The position numbers and the translations under genes are program-made. A stretch of DNA of 64,000 nucleotides, from assembly GCA_026745465.1 (NCBI GenBank), contig JACYXH010000017.1:312501-376500 (forward strand), given 5' to 3'. Origin of the DNA: Lota lota. Lineage: Eukaryota > Chordata > Actinopteri > Gadiformes > Lotidae. Position 1 is the stretch's first letter, and every line of letters begins with the position of its first letter. This document shows, one piece after another, positions 33,053 through 54,640 of the stretch. The notes beneath the pieces were generated by a model. That model searched no databases, had not been told where the DNA came from, and saw only the letters and a list, made by a program, of their open reading frames with translations.

Positions 33053-33660
33053 GCCGCTAAAGACTCTAAATAGGGTCGTCAGAAGACAAAACATGATAAA
33101 TAATTGCATGCATCGGTTCATTGGATTTGCTTACACAAGGTGCAGTTATATGGGGTTTAGGCCTCGTATGCACCTGCTCCCCTTGCATTCTGCAAGATGT
33201 GTACATCGCATGTAGCCTACACATCTGGTCTATTTTCGATGAGAATGCATGGAAAAGTTTTGTCGCTCAGTGTGAGTGAGGTTGCATTAGCTTATTGGGC
33301 ATTGTTTTTCATTCTCTTTGTTTAGCATTCTTACATCATTGTGCCTCACAAATCATGCTATTTACTGCCGGTCACATTGTCGGCGTACGTCCGTAATATA
33401 CAACGTAAACCTTTTTCTAAAGATGCATTTAATTGTACTACTTGTCATTTTAAGTTTATATTTAGAAAAATAACTCCTCATCTAACTCCAACGTTGGGTT
33501 AAATCCTCAACACGTAGGGCCTACTTTAACTGCCTTTTTCTTTCTAACCGTTTAAAAAAAAGACATTTTCAACATTTAAGCAAGCATAAGCCACTCAGGT
33601 ATACTGTTAAGACATCTAGAGGCCTATTTGTAACTACGTTTCCTTTACTTATTTCAGTGT

Positions 33661-33667
33661 CCCCCCC

Positions 33668-33688
<21 letters not shown>
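33661..33688 (+). repeat. Poly-C tract C28 followed by A11
   Basis: Homopolymer C run then A run, about 600 bp from the mir-219 hairpin. Confidence 0.85.
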
Positions 33689-33698
<10 letters not shown>

Positions 33699-34169
33699 AG
33701 GTTGGGGAGAAGGAATGTGAAATGCGTGCACATATATGAGGTCGTTTCAGCATTTCCCTCCTCGTTTCCTGGTTCTTAAAGACATACAATCCTTGATAAA
33801 AGGCTAAAGTTAACCCCAAGTCCCTTCATGGATTCGGAGGGCCTAAAATGGCTGAATGGCCACCGCGTCTCAGTGAAATGTCATCTGCTTTCTCATGCAG
33901 CGAGACTACACTGTGTGTTACAAACCGACATTTCCACAATAAAGAGTACAGGCTATACGTTGAAGATGACGACGTCAGGGAAAAGAAAGACATTTCGCAC
34001 ATTTCTGCACCTGTAGTGACATCGATATAGGAGCAGAGGATGACTGTTCAGTTCTGGAGCATCACAATAAATACGATTCAAACCGATTTCCATTCGCACA
34101 CACATTAGGCTATACCGTTCTCTTCTCAAAAGACACGGAGAAAAAAGTAACGGACGGATCGGTTTCTTC

Positions 34170-34170
<1 letters not shown>

Positions 34171-34201
<31 letters not shown>
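34171..34201 (+). repeat. Poly-C tract, C31
   Basis: Uninterrupted C run in the intergenic region upstream (on the - strand) of mir-219. Confidence 0.85.
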
Positions 34202-34203
<2 letters not shown>

Positions 34204-34737
34204 GCGGTTTTCGCTGATGGAGTCGACGGGGAAAAGGGAAAAACGTTAGTTCCAGTGCGTCCTTGGCTGAATTCCCCACGACGTGCGTCGACTATCCTAC
34301 ACTCCGTTTACTGAGACTAACAACAATAAGCTTTAAAAAAACGGACGAAGAGCGAGAAAAGAAGGAGAGGAGAGGAGCAACACGCGTTCAGCCGGTGGGG
34401 AAGGTGCAAGGTTCCTGGCGTTGCGAGTAGTGTCCTCCTCGGTGTCTCATCTGGACGAACGCTTCTCGCATCTCCTCCTGTTGTAACGCACCGACTACTG
34501 CTACGGCTCCTTGCCCTGCTGGCTTTTCTTAAGCCGGACCAACAATACGTTGCTGCTGCTGCGACGGACGGAGAGAGAGTGGGGAAGGTCTTCGCTTGGT
34601 ACTGAATTTGAATAACGCCATGGGGTGATAAATGTCCATTGTACCGCTGAAGTAATGAATCTCCGCTGTCCTCTGTGTCACACACACACGCACGGGCACG
34701 GGCACGCGCGCGCACACACACACACAAACACGCGCGT

Positions 34738-34738
<1 letters not shown>

Positions 34739-34806
<68 letters not shown>
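34739..34806 (+). repeat. (CA)n microsatellite
   Basis: About 33 CA units, preceded by gcgcgcaca mixtures. Confidence 0.93.
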
Positions 34807-34809
<3 letters not shown>

Positions 34810-35683
34810 CAGCAGCTGCGATGGAGGGACCAGAAACTCTTAAAGACACAACAGCCCCATTTTCTAGCCCTAAAAAAAAGCGAGAGATTACAAACCCGAC
34901 ACTGTTTACTCTGCGCCAAAACGTTCTGAGCGCACTGCGTGACGTGTGTGTTTTTCTTGTGTGAGCAAACTAGTGCAACGCCGTAACCAGGCACTCGGAC
35001 ATAGAGAGAGCTCTTCATTACCATGTTTAACTAATCAACACAAAGTGATCTGTATTCCTCTCTGTGTGGACAGTGCCAGGGGACACGAGCTATAGATCCG
35101 CTGTGGAACAAAATGTATAAACTAAAATAACTAAATGGTCTGTTAAGGAGAGAGAGGGGAGGATTTGTCACAGTTTGACAGTGCGTGACTTGTTCACGGG
35201 GCATGATGTCGCCATTGGGGACTATACAGTATGTTCAATGTAACGCATTTCAACCTTTTACTTTTGGAACTTTAATGTTAATTCAAAAGTAAATTAGATA
35301 ATCAGCAGCAAAAACTGCGTTCCATACTTTCATCTACGTTTCAGTCCTTTTTCCCTATACAAGCAACACATAATCATTCATTAAATGGGTAACATTTAAT
35401 TTATTTCTCATCCCATTAGATGAGATTTACAATGATTGGGTGAACGAACCTCAAGGCCTACCAACATGCGTCAAATTGTTAGCTTAAATATATGGAAATA
35501 TGTTATGCAATTCAGTTCTTTAAGAATGCACAGAAGTGATCCAATCCCATTTGACCCATCTTGCGTATGGTCAACATTATTTGATATAAATGTAATGAAA
35601 TACATTTCATTCTTACAGACATCAGCACTTTAGACTGCAGCATTTTCGCGCGTATAGCCGTATGCTTACAACGGGAAAGGGAC

Positions 35684-35722
35684 CCTCTCTCTCTCTCTTT
35701 CTCTCTCTCTCCCTCTCTCTCT

Positions 35723-35821
<99 letters not shown>

Positions 35822-35826
35822 TCTCT
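35684..35826 (+). repeat. (CT)n microsatellite
   Basis: About 140 bp of CT with few ccct interruptions, directly left of the CpG-rich block. Confidence 0.93.
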
Positions 35827-35839
35827 AATAAATCATCCT

Positions 35840-36200
35840 CGCTGATCCCGCCCCGGACGCAGGGGGTCCTCCTCCTTAAAGCTGATTCCGTTTTTGTTTT
35901 TTTTCCCTTCCCTTTTCATCCTCTGAAGCAGCGTTAAGTTAACCTCTGCTGATCCGCGGCGCGCCCCTCTCTGTCCCCGCGCGCCTTTCTCTCTTTCATT
36001 CATTCAGCCCAGTCACTCATTCATTGCTCCTTTGAACGGTGAAAAGCAGAAAACCCTCGAGCTCGAGCTTCTCTTCGGCAGCGCTCCGCCTTTTCATGTT
36101 CGACTCCTCCAGAGGCGGGAAACTGAGCGAGTCAAGAGGAGCTTCTCCGCGCTCGCGCCGTGTAATCACCTGGGCTTTCCCGCGGATATAAGATGCCCTG
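35840..36200. promoter_or_regulatory. CpG-rich block, candidate promoter of pri-mir-219
   Basis: CpG-dense sequence (CCGCGGCGCGCCCC, CCCCGCGCGCC, CTCCGCGCTCGCGCCG) in otherwise AT-rich DNA. It is about 2.8 kb upstream of the - strand mir-219 hairpin and 7 kb from cercam. It could promote the miRNA host transcript or another noncoding RNA. Inference only. Confidence 0.35.
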
Positions 36201-37019
36201 CGTGCGTGATTATCACAAGATGTCCACAAGGCATAAACACAACTGTGTCCACTTCGATCAAGTCATCTCACTCTTTTGTATTCTTTAGAAGAGAAGGTTC
36301 AAATTTAAAATGAAGGACAGTTGGATGTGTGAACTATACATTTTGTCCATGTTGTCATTTAATATAATAGGGAGAAACGAATGAAAAACCAACATATGTG
36401 GCATTCAAAGCATTAACGTTAATACTCAATTTGAAGAGTCACCATGAACAGGTGGTTATCCGAAAAAAAAGAAGCACATCTTCATGTAGGCCTAAGCACT
36501 TCCAAATGACTTCTATCAAATTGTAATGGAACTTGGTGTCTCTGTAGAAGGTTAATTGTTTTGGAATTATCTGGCAGAGCCGCGAGGATGACACCCACAA
36601 ATAAAAATGTTAATCATTGCGAGCGGTTGGCATGACGACCAGAATGCGTTCGGTGGCGGGGTTCTGCTAGCCGTTGACGCGGGAGCCTTATTAGCTCAAT
36701 GTAGCTTTCATGTCGCCATCGTGGGTCGTGGTGGTGTATAGTCGAGGGGTGTGTGTGTGTACACACACAAACAGTAGGGGGCTGCAGCGCTCTAAGCAGG
36801 GGTCACTGTGCTTCGCTCCATTCACAAATCAATGTTTAACCCGCAGGCTTAAAGGGCCTGGCAGGGATGAGAGAGGGGGGCCCGGTGAGGGCCAGGCAAC
36901 CAAACGGCCCCTCTGAGAGATGGAGAGCAGTTAAAGGACAATGGGAACAGGGAAGCCCTTTGAATACACCCCCCTCGGTGAAGGCACCTCACCCCTGCTG
37001 GTAGGCCAAGGCTGATGGA

Positions 37020-37525
37020 GAGGTGAGAGAGAGGGAGGGAGAGGGAGAGAGAGAGATAGAGGGGGGGAGAGATAGAGGGAGGGAGAGGGAGAGAGAAAGG
37101 GACAGAGATAGTGTGGGGGAGAGAGAGAGGGATAGAGAGAGAGAGCACAGAGAGAGAGGAAGAGAGAGTGAGGGAGAGTGTGAGGGAGTGTGAGAGAGGG
37201 AGAAAGAAAAGGGTAGATAAGAGAGAGGGAGAGAGAGAAAGAAAAGGGTAGATAAGAGAGAGTGAGAGAGAGAGCGAGGGCACAGAGAGAGGGAGAGAGA
37301 GAGTGAGGAAGAGAGAGGGAGAGTGTAAGGGAGAGTGAGAGTCTGAGGGAGAAAGAGAAGGGTAGATAAGAGAGAGGGAGATAGATTGTGAGGGAGAGAA
37401 AGAGGTACAAATGAGAGAGAGAATAAGAGAGAAGAGAGAGAGACATAGAGAATGAGAGAGAGAGACAGAAGAGAGAGACAGAGAGCAAGAGAGATAAAGA
37501 GAGAGAGAGAGAGAGAGAGAGGGGT
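37020..37525 (+). repeat. (GA)n-rich tract, about 500 bp
   Basis: Purine-only stretch of GAGAGA with ggga, gtga and gataag variants. A larger block (aagaaaagggtagataagag) repeats three times. It could form triplex DNA. Confidence 0.93.
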
Positions 37526-37729
37526 AGAGAATGCTGTTGGAGAGGGATATGCTAACAGCGATTGAAGGGAAACGCGGGTCATTAGAAGAAGGTTAATGGA
37601 AGAGTAGAGGGTAAACAGAAATAGTGCCAAGGGTACTGGTTAAAGTGCTCATGGTGGAACGACTCCACCCTGCATCTGTCCAGCAGTAATACTAATAGCC
37701 TTCTACTGCTCAACCAGCTAGCATCTTCT

Positions 37730-38460
37730 ATCTATAGGATATATATAGAGTATACTGCTATATACTAGGTTACTAGGGTATACAACTATACACTATAGGG
37801 CTAGGGTGTATTACTATACACTACAGGACTGAGGTATACTACTATACACTATAGGGCTAGGGTATACTACAGTGTAGGGCTAGAGTACACTACGATACAC
37901 TATAGGGCTAGGGTATACTACACTATAGGGCTAGGGTATACTACTATACACAAAAGGGTTACTATATAGGGAATACTACTATATATACTCTAGGGTTATT
38001 ATATAGGGAATACTACTATATACTATAGTGTTACCATATAGGGCACTACTAAATATTATAGGGTTACTATATAGGGTACTACTTTATACTATAGGGTTAC
38101 TAGGGTATATTACAATACAGTATAGATAGGGTATACTACTATATACTATAGGGTTACTAGGGTATACTACTATACTCTAGGGTTACTAGGGTATACACCT
38201 ATACACTATAGTGTTACTACACTGTAGTACAATATAACAGTCACATAGCAGCATCAATACAAGATCACAATAACAAAGTAAGTAATAATAATAAATAATA
38301 AGAAGTAGCAACATCAATACAAGTGTTCAAGTGGTAGTGGTATATAATACAATACACTATACACTATAGTGTTACTATATAAGGTATACTACTATGCATT
38401 ATTGGGTTACTATATAGGGTATAGAACTATATACCATAAGGTTAGTATATAGGGTATTCG
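37730..38460 (+). repeat. Degenerate AT-rich minisatellite
   Basis: Many variants of ctatagggttactatatagg and gggtatactactatacac over 700 bp, with unit lengths of about 25-45 bp and poor order. There is a short unrelated insert at about 38225-38340. Confidence 0.85.
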
Positions 38461-39057
38461 ATTTAACTTACAATGGTTTCGAGAGTAAGGTTTTCTCAGG
38501 AAGTAGTGCAGTTGTGTACATTTATATCAGGTCCATATAGTACAGAAAGATACAGCTGTGTTTTTAGCTGAGTGCAGATCCAGAAATAGGGACTTTAAGA
38601 TCATCACAAATATTGGTTGACATTGAAGTGATCAGAGAGTCTACCTTTTGGATTTTTAATTCAGGCAAGTTTCAGAACTGTGGTGAAGAGCCTCTTTCAT
38701 GGCATTTGTCATCCAAACAGATTTAGATAAGCTAAAGAGAGAGTTTAATATGCCTTCACCAACACACAGGATGAACAAAAGACATTGTTTTGCAAATATA
38801 AAAGGCAAATTAACTAAACAAACGTTTTCTACAATATTGCAGCTCTCCCCTGACGGGCCTATACCTTAGAGCCACACCACCCACACCCTCACCGCTGCCC
38901 AAACATTCAAACATTCCCCCAGAATTCTTTGACAGTTGCTGCTGGGTTGCCTGGCAACAAGGCGACAGACAGACAGACAGCATCATCCAGGGAGTGAGCG
39001 TGTGAGACGCAAACAAGACGAGAGGGAGCAAGGGGTAAAGTGCTGTCCTCAGCTCAT

Positions 39058-39640
39058 TCTCCTACCTACACCTGCAAAGGTATACCTACTTACACCTACT
39101 GAGGTAAACCTACTCAAACCTGCAGAGGTATACCTACTTACACCTACTGAGGTAAACCTACTTACACCTACGGAGGTATACCTCAGTACATACACCTACG
39201 GAGGAAAACTTACTTACACCTGCAGAGGTATACCTACTTACATCTACTGAGGTAAACCTACTTCAACCTACGGATGTTAACCTACTTACACCTACGGAGG
39301 AAAACTTACTTACACCTGCAGAGGTATACCTACTTACATCTACTGAGGTAAACCTACTTCAACCTACGGATGTTAACCTACTTACACCTACGGAGGAAAA
39401 CTTACTTACACCTGCAGAGGTATACCTACTTACATCTACTGAGGTAAACCTACTTAAACCTACGGATGTTAACCTACTTACACCTACGGAGGTATACCTC
39501 AGTACTTACACCTACGGATGTTAACCTACTTACACCTTTGGAGATTTACCTCAGTACTTACACCTACGGAGGTAAGCCTACTTACACCTACGGAGGTATA
39601 CCTCAGTACTTAGACCTACGGAGGTAAACCTACTTGCATT
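39058..39640 (+). repeat. 24-bp minisatellite with 96-bp higher-order repeat
   Basis: Basic unit of 24 bp, CCTACTTACACCTACGGAGG plus taaa. A four-unit block of 96 bp recurs at 39219, 39315 and 39411. Confidence 0.92.
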
Positions 39641-40530
39641 GGTATACACATTAGGTGTTGACTTTGTGTACGCATAATTGCAGGAGACTCTTTGATGTTG
39701 ATGTATAGCCTACACAATGCTAAACCAACCGATGCAAGCCATGACACACATGAATGATTATTGTGAGTGTTTCCTCACATGAGATAAGGTAAGGTAAGTA
39801 TGTCTACATATGATATCTGGTAGGATAGTGTAAAAGGCAGAGATCAGGGGAATCAGGACGTAAAATGAAATAGTTCACTCTCTAAAACAAATGAGAAATA
39901 AATAAATAAATGTATCTATTGATTCTGTTTTCGATCTCTGTCTGTCTATTGATCTGTCTGTCTGTCTGTCTGTCTGTTTACATGTTCAGCTAATTAAGCA
40001 GCAGGCAAAGTATTGCTTTCCTCTTCTGTATATATTTGTAAATACTCCAGACTTATGAAGGAGTATACTGTGGTGACGTACACCACTATGGTCGCCAAAT
40101 AGTGTTTGATTTTCCCTCGACAAATGTAATCTCTGTTGAAAAAGGAAATGAGTCATGTGAGTTCATGTTAATGCAACGTTTTGAATAATCTTCCATTTCA
40201 ATCAAAGTCTTTGTTGTTTGTCTGCTGGTCACATGACCTTAGAACCGACTCTGCCTGGGTCATCTTGTGCTGACCAAGTGGGCTTTGACTTGTCCTGACA
40301 GACACAGGTCATTTATTTATTTTTTTACAGAGGCAATTATGTGTAAGTGCTTCGGTCAAACTGCAGTATTGGCCACCTGAGGTAAAATCCCACGGGTCAA
40401 TTTACCCATACTGCTGGCAACTCCTCCAAACCTCCCTGTCTTACATTTCCTGTCGTAGATCACAGCCCTAAAGCATTCTGACGAGTTGGCTCAGATGATG
40501 ACCAAAGATAGATACTGACATACATAGGTC

Positions 40531-40905
40531 ACACACAATGTCCTTTATAATGGTGTTACACACAATGTCCTTTATAATGGTGTTTCACACAATGTCCTTT
40601 ATAATGGTGTTTCACACAATGTCCTTTATAATGGTGTTTCACACAATGTCCTTTATAATGGTGTTACACACAATGTCCTTTATAATGGTGTTACACACAA
40701 TGTCCTTTATAATGGTGTTACACACAATGTCCTTTATAATGGTGTTTCACACAATGTCATTTATAATGGTGTTTCACACAATGTCCTTTATAATGGTGTT
40801 ACACACAATGTCCTTTATAATGGTGTTACACACAATGTCCTTTATTAAGGTGTTACACAATGTCCTTTATCATGGTGTTACACAATGTACATTATTATAG
40901 TGTTA
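40531..40905 (+). repeat. 27-bp minisatellite, about 13-14 copies
   Basis: Unit of 27 bp, CACACAATGTCCTTTATAAT plus ggtgttt/a. Since 27 is a multiple of 3 it stays open and reads as repeated MSFIMVLHT. No gene context, so not called coding. Confidence 0.95.
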
Positions 40906-41166
40906 TACAATACCTTAATTATGGTGTTACAAACATACAAACAATTTACTGACAGACGAGCCGACAGACACAGACAGGGGTTGGGGGGGGGGGGGGGGGG
41001 GGGGGTGGTGCTGAGTAAGAAGGTCTGTGGTCCATACGCTGAGTGACAGGTATTGAAGTCGGCAGCCAAAAGACGTCTCTATGGGAACAGTATTGATTAT
41101 TGCCTCAGCAATAAAGGTTCTAAGAATGCCATGATGGGACGCTGGCCACCCCACCCCCACCATAAA

Positions 41167-41203
<37 letters not shown>

Positions 41204-41949
41204 CCATACACCCATACACTTTTACACATCTAACCAAAAGCGGCAGCCATTTTATTTGCATCGGGCCTGAAAGCTTTTTCATTTCCTAATAAAGAATTAC
41301 TGCAGGTTTTGATAGTCTAACCTTTGCCGCAATGTACACGTTTTGTGTACACTGTGTGTGTGTGTGTGTGTGTGTGTGGGTTGCTGGTGTGTGAAGAACG
41401 TTGTGTGTGTGATGTAATGTGTGTATGAATGCCTATAGTTCCAGGGGCCCGTGTAAGACCCCCCACAGTGCTTTAAGACTTGGTAATAGAATCAATGAAT
41501 TAAAGCTTCACACAACACACTAGGAACAACACTCAAGGCCTTCAGCTTTTCCGGGACTTTTTATACCGGGACTGCTCATTCCGAATCTTCTCTGCGTCTT
41601 TCCTTTCCGTTATTTCTCACTGATAAATAACACGTTTCCATTCACGCATGGAAGATTTCGAATGTACACCACGCACACGCTCACAAACACCCTACTAAAC
41701 ATTTCACCTTCATGTCTTTGACTTTTCACACATACTCTCTGTTGCTCCCTCATGGATGCATACAAAAACTAATCAACTCAACCCACACATGCGCACACAC
41801 CCACACCCACATACACATACACACAGGGGCCCCCATCGTGGCCCTGACCTCTTGACCCGGTTGTGAAAAGTTAGGGGACCTGATGTTGAACTCTTCCAGA
41901 TCGGGCCGCGGATGCTGGGAATGTGCTATTGAGAGGACAAGATGGTGTG

Positions 41950-41982
<33 letters not shown>

Positions 41983-42030
41983 CTGTGTCTCTGTTTGTGT
42001 GTGTGTGTGTGTGTGTCTGTGTGTGCACAT

Positions 42031-42065
<35 letters not shown>

Positions 42066-43149
42066 AGAAAGAAAGAAAGAGAGGGAAAGTGAGAGAATGG
42101 AAAGAATAGCGCAGGACACTCAGAGTGTCATGAATGGGCGAGATCTCTTTGACCCTCAGACCTTTAGATCACGTTCCTTTTTGTTGGCCGCCCCTCATTC
42201 CTGGCTTTCCAGATTTCTGCTTCCCCTCTCTCTATTCACCCCAATGTCCCCTCTCAAACACCCCCATTGGGATATAGCATAGTAATGAAGATGAATTCAG
42301 GAGGTAAAACGCAGGTCTTTATTAAACTACTCCAACGGTACGCGCACTACAAGAGCTGTATTGCGGAAATGGAAACCATGCTGTTTCTTTAACAATACCA
42401 GATACAAGGAGGGTAGTGCATTAGCAGTGGGTAGTTATTACTTTTGTTGATGACACTTAAGGATGTGGGAGATCTAGGGAGACTGAAGGCTAGTCTACTA
42501 AACTAGTCCAATCTGTATTTATAAGTGCTTGGAAAACATTTGTCCTTTCCATCTCTTCCAACATCTTTAATTTTATTTATTTTTTGTAATGAAAACTATT
42601 CTCCAGATAACTGTCATTCACTCTGTAAGTGCGTGAATTGCTTTGGTTCTTCTTTAGTTTGAGGATGAGATACGTTCAATGATATGCTTTAGACCAAAAT
42701 CCCCATCTGCTGGCTATTTCATGGAATTGCAGGCAGTTTAAATGCCACATTTCCAAGTAAGGACAGTTAATGGATCGCCTACCTATGCCGTCAAAGATTT
42801 AGGACTATTGCCAATCTAGACAGATCTTTGCGAGCGAGTGATCTGATTTGTTGCAATGGAATGAATACTACGGGCAAATAAAGTAGCATCGTACCGCTAC
42901 ATTACAAAACAGAGGGAGACAAAAAACGCAACCCGCCACATATAGATATACATCCATCTATATAATAGTTATATTGGCTGTGGATTGATGCGGAAGTTGT
43001 AATGTTAAACTCTGGCACAGGGGTCTTGGAAAAGGAGCGTCTAGGCTACCGATAGAGGAGGGGAGTTGGAAAGTTAGGAAAGCCCTTTTCCTGTATTGCT
43101 GACGCGTCCAGGAGCCCGTGAGTTCGTCAGAGAAGTAACGACGTCCATA
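40906..43149. other. Intergenic and cercam upstream region
   Basis: G23 tract at 40983-41005, (CA)n near 41167-41200, (TG)n near 41353-41378 and a TG-rich compound tract at 41943-42062. A TATA-like patch, ctatataatag, lies at about 42958-42968. No exon recognised. Confidence 0.55.
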
Positions 43150-52701
<9,552 letters not shown>

Positions 52702-54640
52702 ACGGGGAGGCTCGTGAAAGATCAAAGATCACGGGGGTGGGGGAGATTAAGTAACTGGAAAAGAGAATGTTCCCCTGACTTCATGACAGGATCTCCCGCC
52801 ATTGGTCTGCTTGGTGTCAGGTGACATCAAGTGAGACAAGGGTTTCTTAGAGGAGTCCTCTACGTCGATGGCTTTCTAAAGCTCATTGTACACAAAAGTT
52901 GTCAGTGTCCGTATGTTTTATGCAACCTGTGGGGCGATGTGCATTGAGGCCATCTTGTGAATGGAAACAGTCAGTATTTAGTTTTTCTAGTGGTATACTC
53001 ACACAAACTACTAAGTTACATAGTATTTGGTGCAAAGGTGTGTTTTCTGCAAGATTTGCAATGTCACAGGGTTTAAGTTTTAGACAATGAAAACCTATTC
53101 AAAGGAATATCTGCCAAGTCAAAGCTAATTTAAGCCTGTTTCACTCGCAAACATATCGAATATTTAGACTTTGATTATCTTTTTTTTGTATTTTATACTG
53201 TGTGTGAATGGTTGTGTGAAGGTTTCTAATGATTGCATGATCAAATTGGACCTATAACTGAGCAATTTCTTATGTTTTTTATGTGTAGAATAGAGATTAC
53301 ATTTTATTCTGAATAATACACTCCATTTGTTGTGCCTCACAGAACAGGTACCAAAACAAAGTATTCTTCCTTTTTATATGAATAATATTGTTCCATATGG
53401 ATGTTGTGTGTTTTTGTATTTGTATAGAGAAAATCGAAAACTGAATTTATATATATAAACTGTGTATGATCATGTTTTACAAAAATATATTGTGGCATTA
53501 ACTTACCTGCAATTACATAAGCAGTGCCTTGCAATTCATGTGCTTTTTACATGGGGAAGATTCTGAAAATAACTTGCTTTTTGACATTCTTTCTCGTTTT
53601 TTGTTCTCGTTGTTGTTGTTGTGCAAGAATTATGAACCCGTACATTTCATGATAGCTAGATACTGTATCTCATCATCATCATCTTCATCATCATATTCAC
53701 GGGGGAAACGTTTCATTGCCTGCTTGGTGTTTATTACAACTCCAGAATTAGCAACATTTGCATCTTCTCCTTGAGTAGTACTGAATTACTACTATAATAC
53801 TGAATTAATGTATGATAATACTGAATACATATTAACATAATGGCATACAGCCATGTTTGGATATATTTAATTTATTGTATTATATCCTGGGTTATTAATA
53901 TTGAAATCAACATCCATTGTAACTAATTTGCATTAAATGAATTAACATGTTGAAGCTTCAACAAATGTTTGGTTTGAGAGAAAATGAGGATAATAGTACA
54001 ATCTGTATTGTACTTTTTTTAATTATTAAAACATTTGCAAAACTAGGATTTTACTAGGTCCTGTGAATTAATCACTGTCCAATTTTAATTCTCCATCCAC
54101 CTATGTTTTAACCAAGCATGTTTTTGTTCTGTTTTGAGTGCGTTTTAAAATATTAAGTTGCATTTGTATCATGTTCACAAGTGTTCAACTGAATAGTACA
54201 TTTTTGATTTTCATTCTTTCTTTATCTAACAATTCACTGGCAGAATCACTGGGATTTTGTTAACTTTCCTTGTTTTCTCCCACCATGACATCATCTGAGT
54301 CCTTTTGTAATCAGCAGTATATTAATCCAAATACAAGCTTCAAGGAGGCTCATCGCCTCAGCTCTTCATGTAATGATCTGGTTTCATGGTGCTTGTGTCT
54401 TCAGTTGTATTTCTGTATTTTCAAATGTTGTAATTTAGAACCATAGAACCTTCTTTTGACGTGGTTGACGATGCTGTGCAACACAGTTATATGCATTCAA
54501 ACCACATCTATTCTTCTGGATAGTAATACAAATGGATTGCAGATAAGGAAGGCCATATTTTGACAAATTTAAAAAAATATCTGTGCAATAAATCATGAAT
54601 GGTAAAAAGAATACAATAAAATTATTATTGTATTATGGAC
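52702..54640 (+). other. cercam: Probable cercam 3' UTR, poly(A) signals at 54587 and 54615
   Basis: AT-rich, with no splice-like exon. AATAAA occurs at 54587-54592 and 54615-54620, suggesting a 3' UTR of about 1.9 kb. Earlier cleavage is possible. Confidence 0.5.

Larger units (their letters stand above)
32973..33066 (-). ncRNA. mir219-2: mir-219-2 precursor hairpin
   Basis: On the - strand the 5' arm holds UGAUUGUCCAAACGCAAUUC followed by U (33032-33052), identical to miR-219a-5p. The 3' arm AGAAUUGUGUAUGGACAUCU (32985-33006) resembles miR-219a-2-3p. The arms pair across a loop of about 25 nt, and an outer GAGUC/GGACUC stem closes the hairpin. miR-219 promotes oligodendrocyte differentiation by repressing progenitor genes. 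In human, MIR219A2 lies antisense between URM1 and CERCAM, exactly as here. The + strand could give the mir-219b-type antisense miRNA. Arm sequences were compared from memory. Confidence 0.95.

Noticed and set aside
34317-35024. 235-aa - strand frame near the mir-219 region
   Set aside because: Half of it is a (CA)n tract and the remainder shows no recognisable protein; at best noncoding sequence.
36849-37630. Ser/Leu-rich - strand frames
   Set aside because: Artefact of the (GA)n purine tract.
39058-40905. CRISPR-like arrays
   Set aside because: Direct tandem minisatellites without unique spacers, in vertebrate nuclear DNA.
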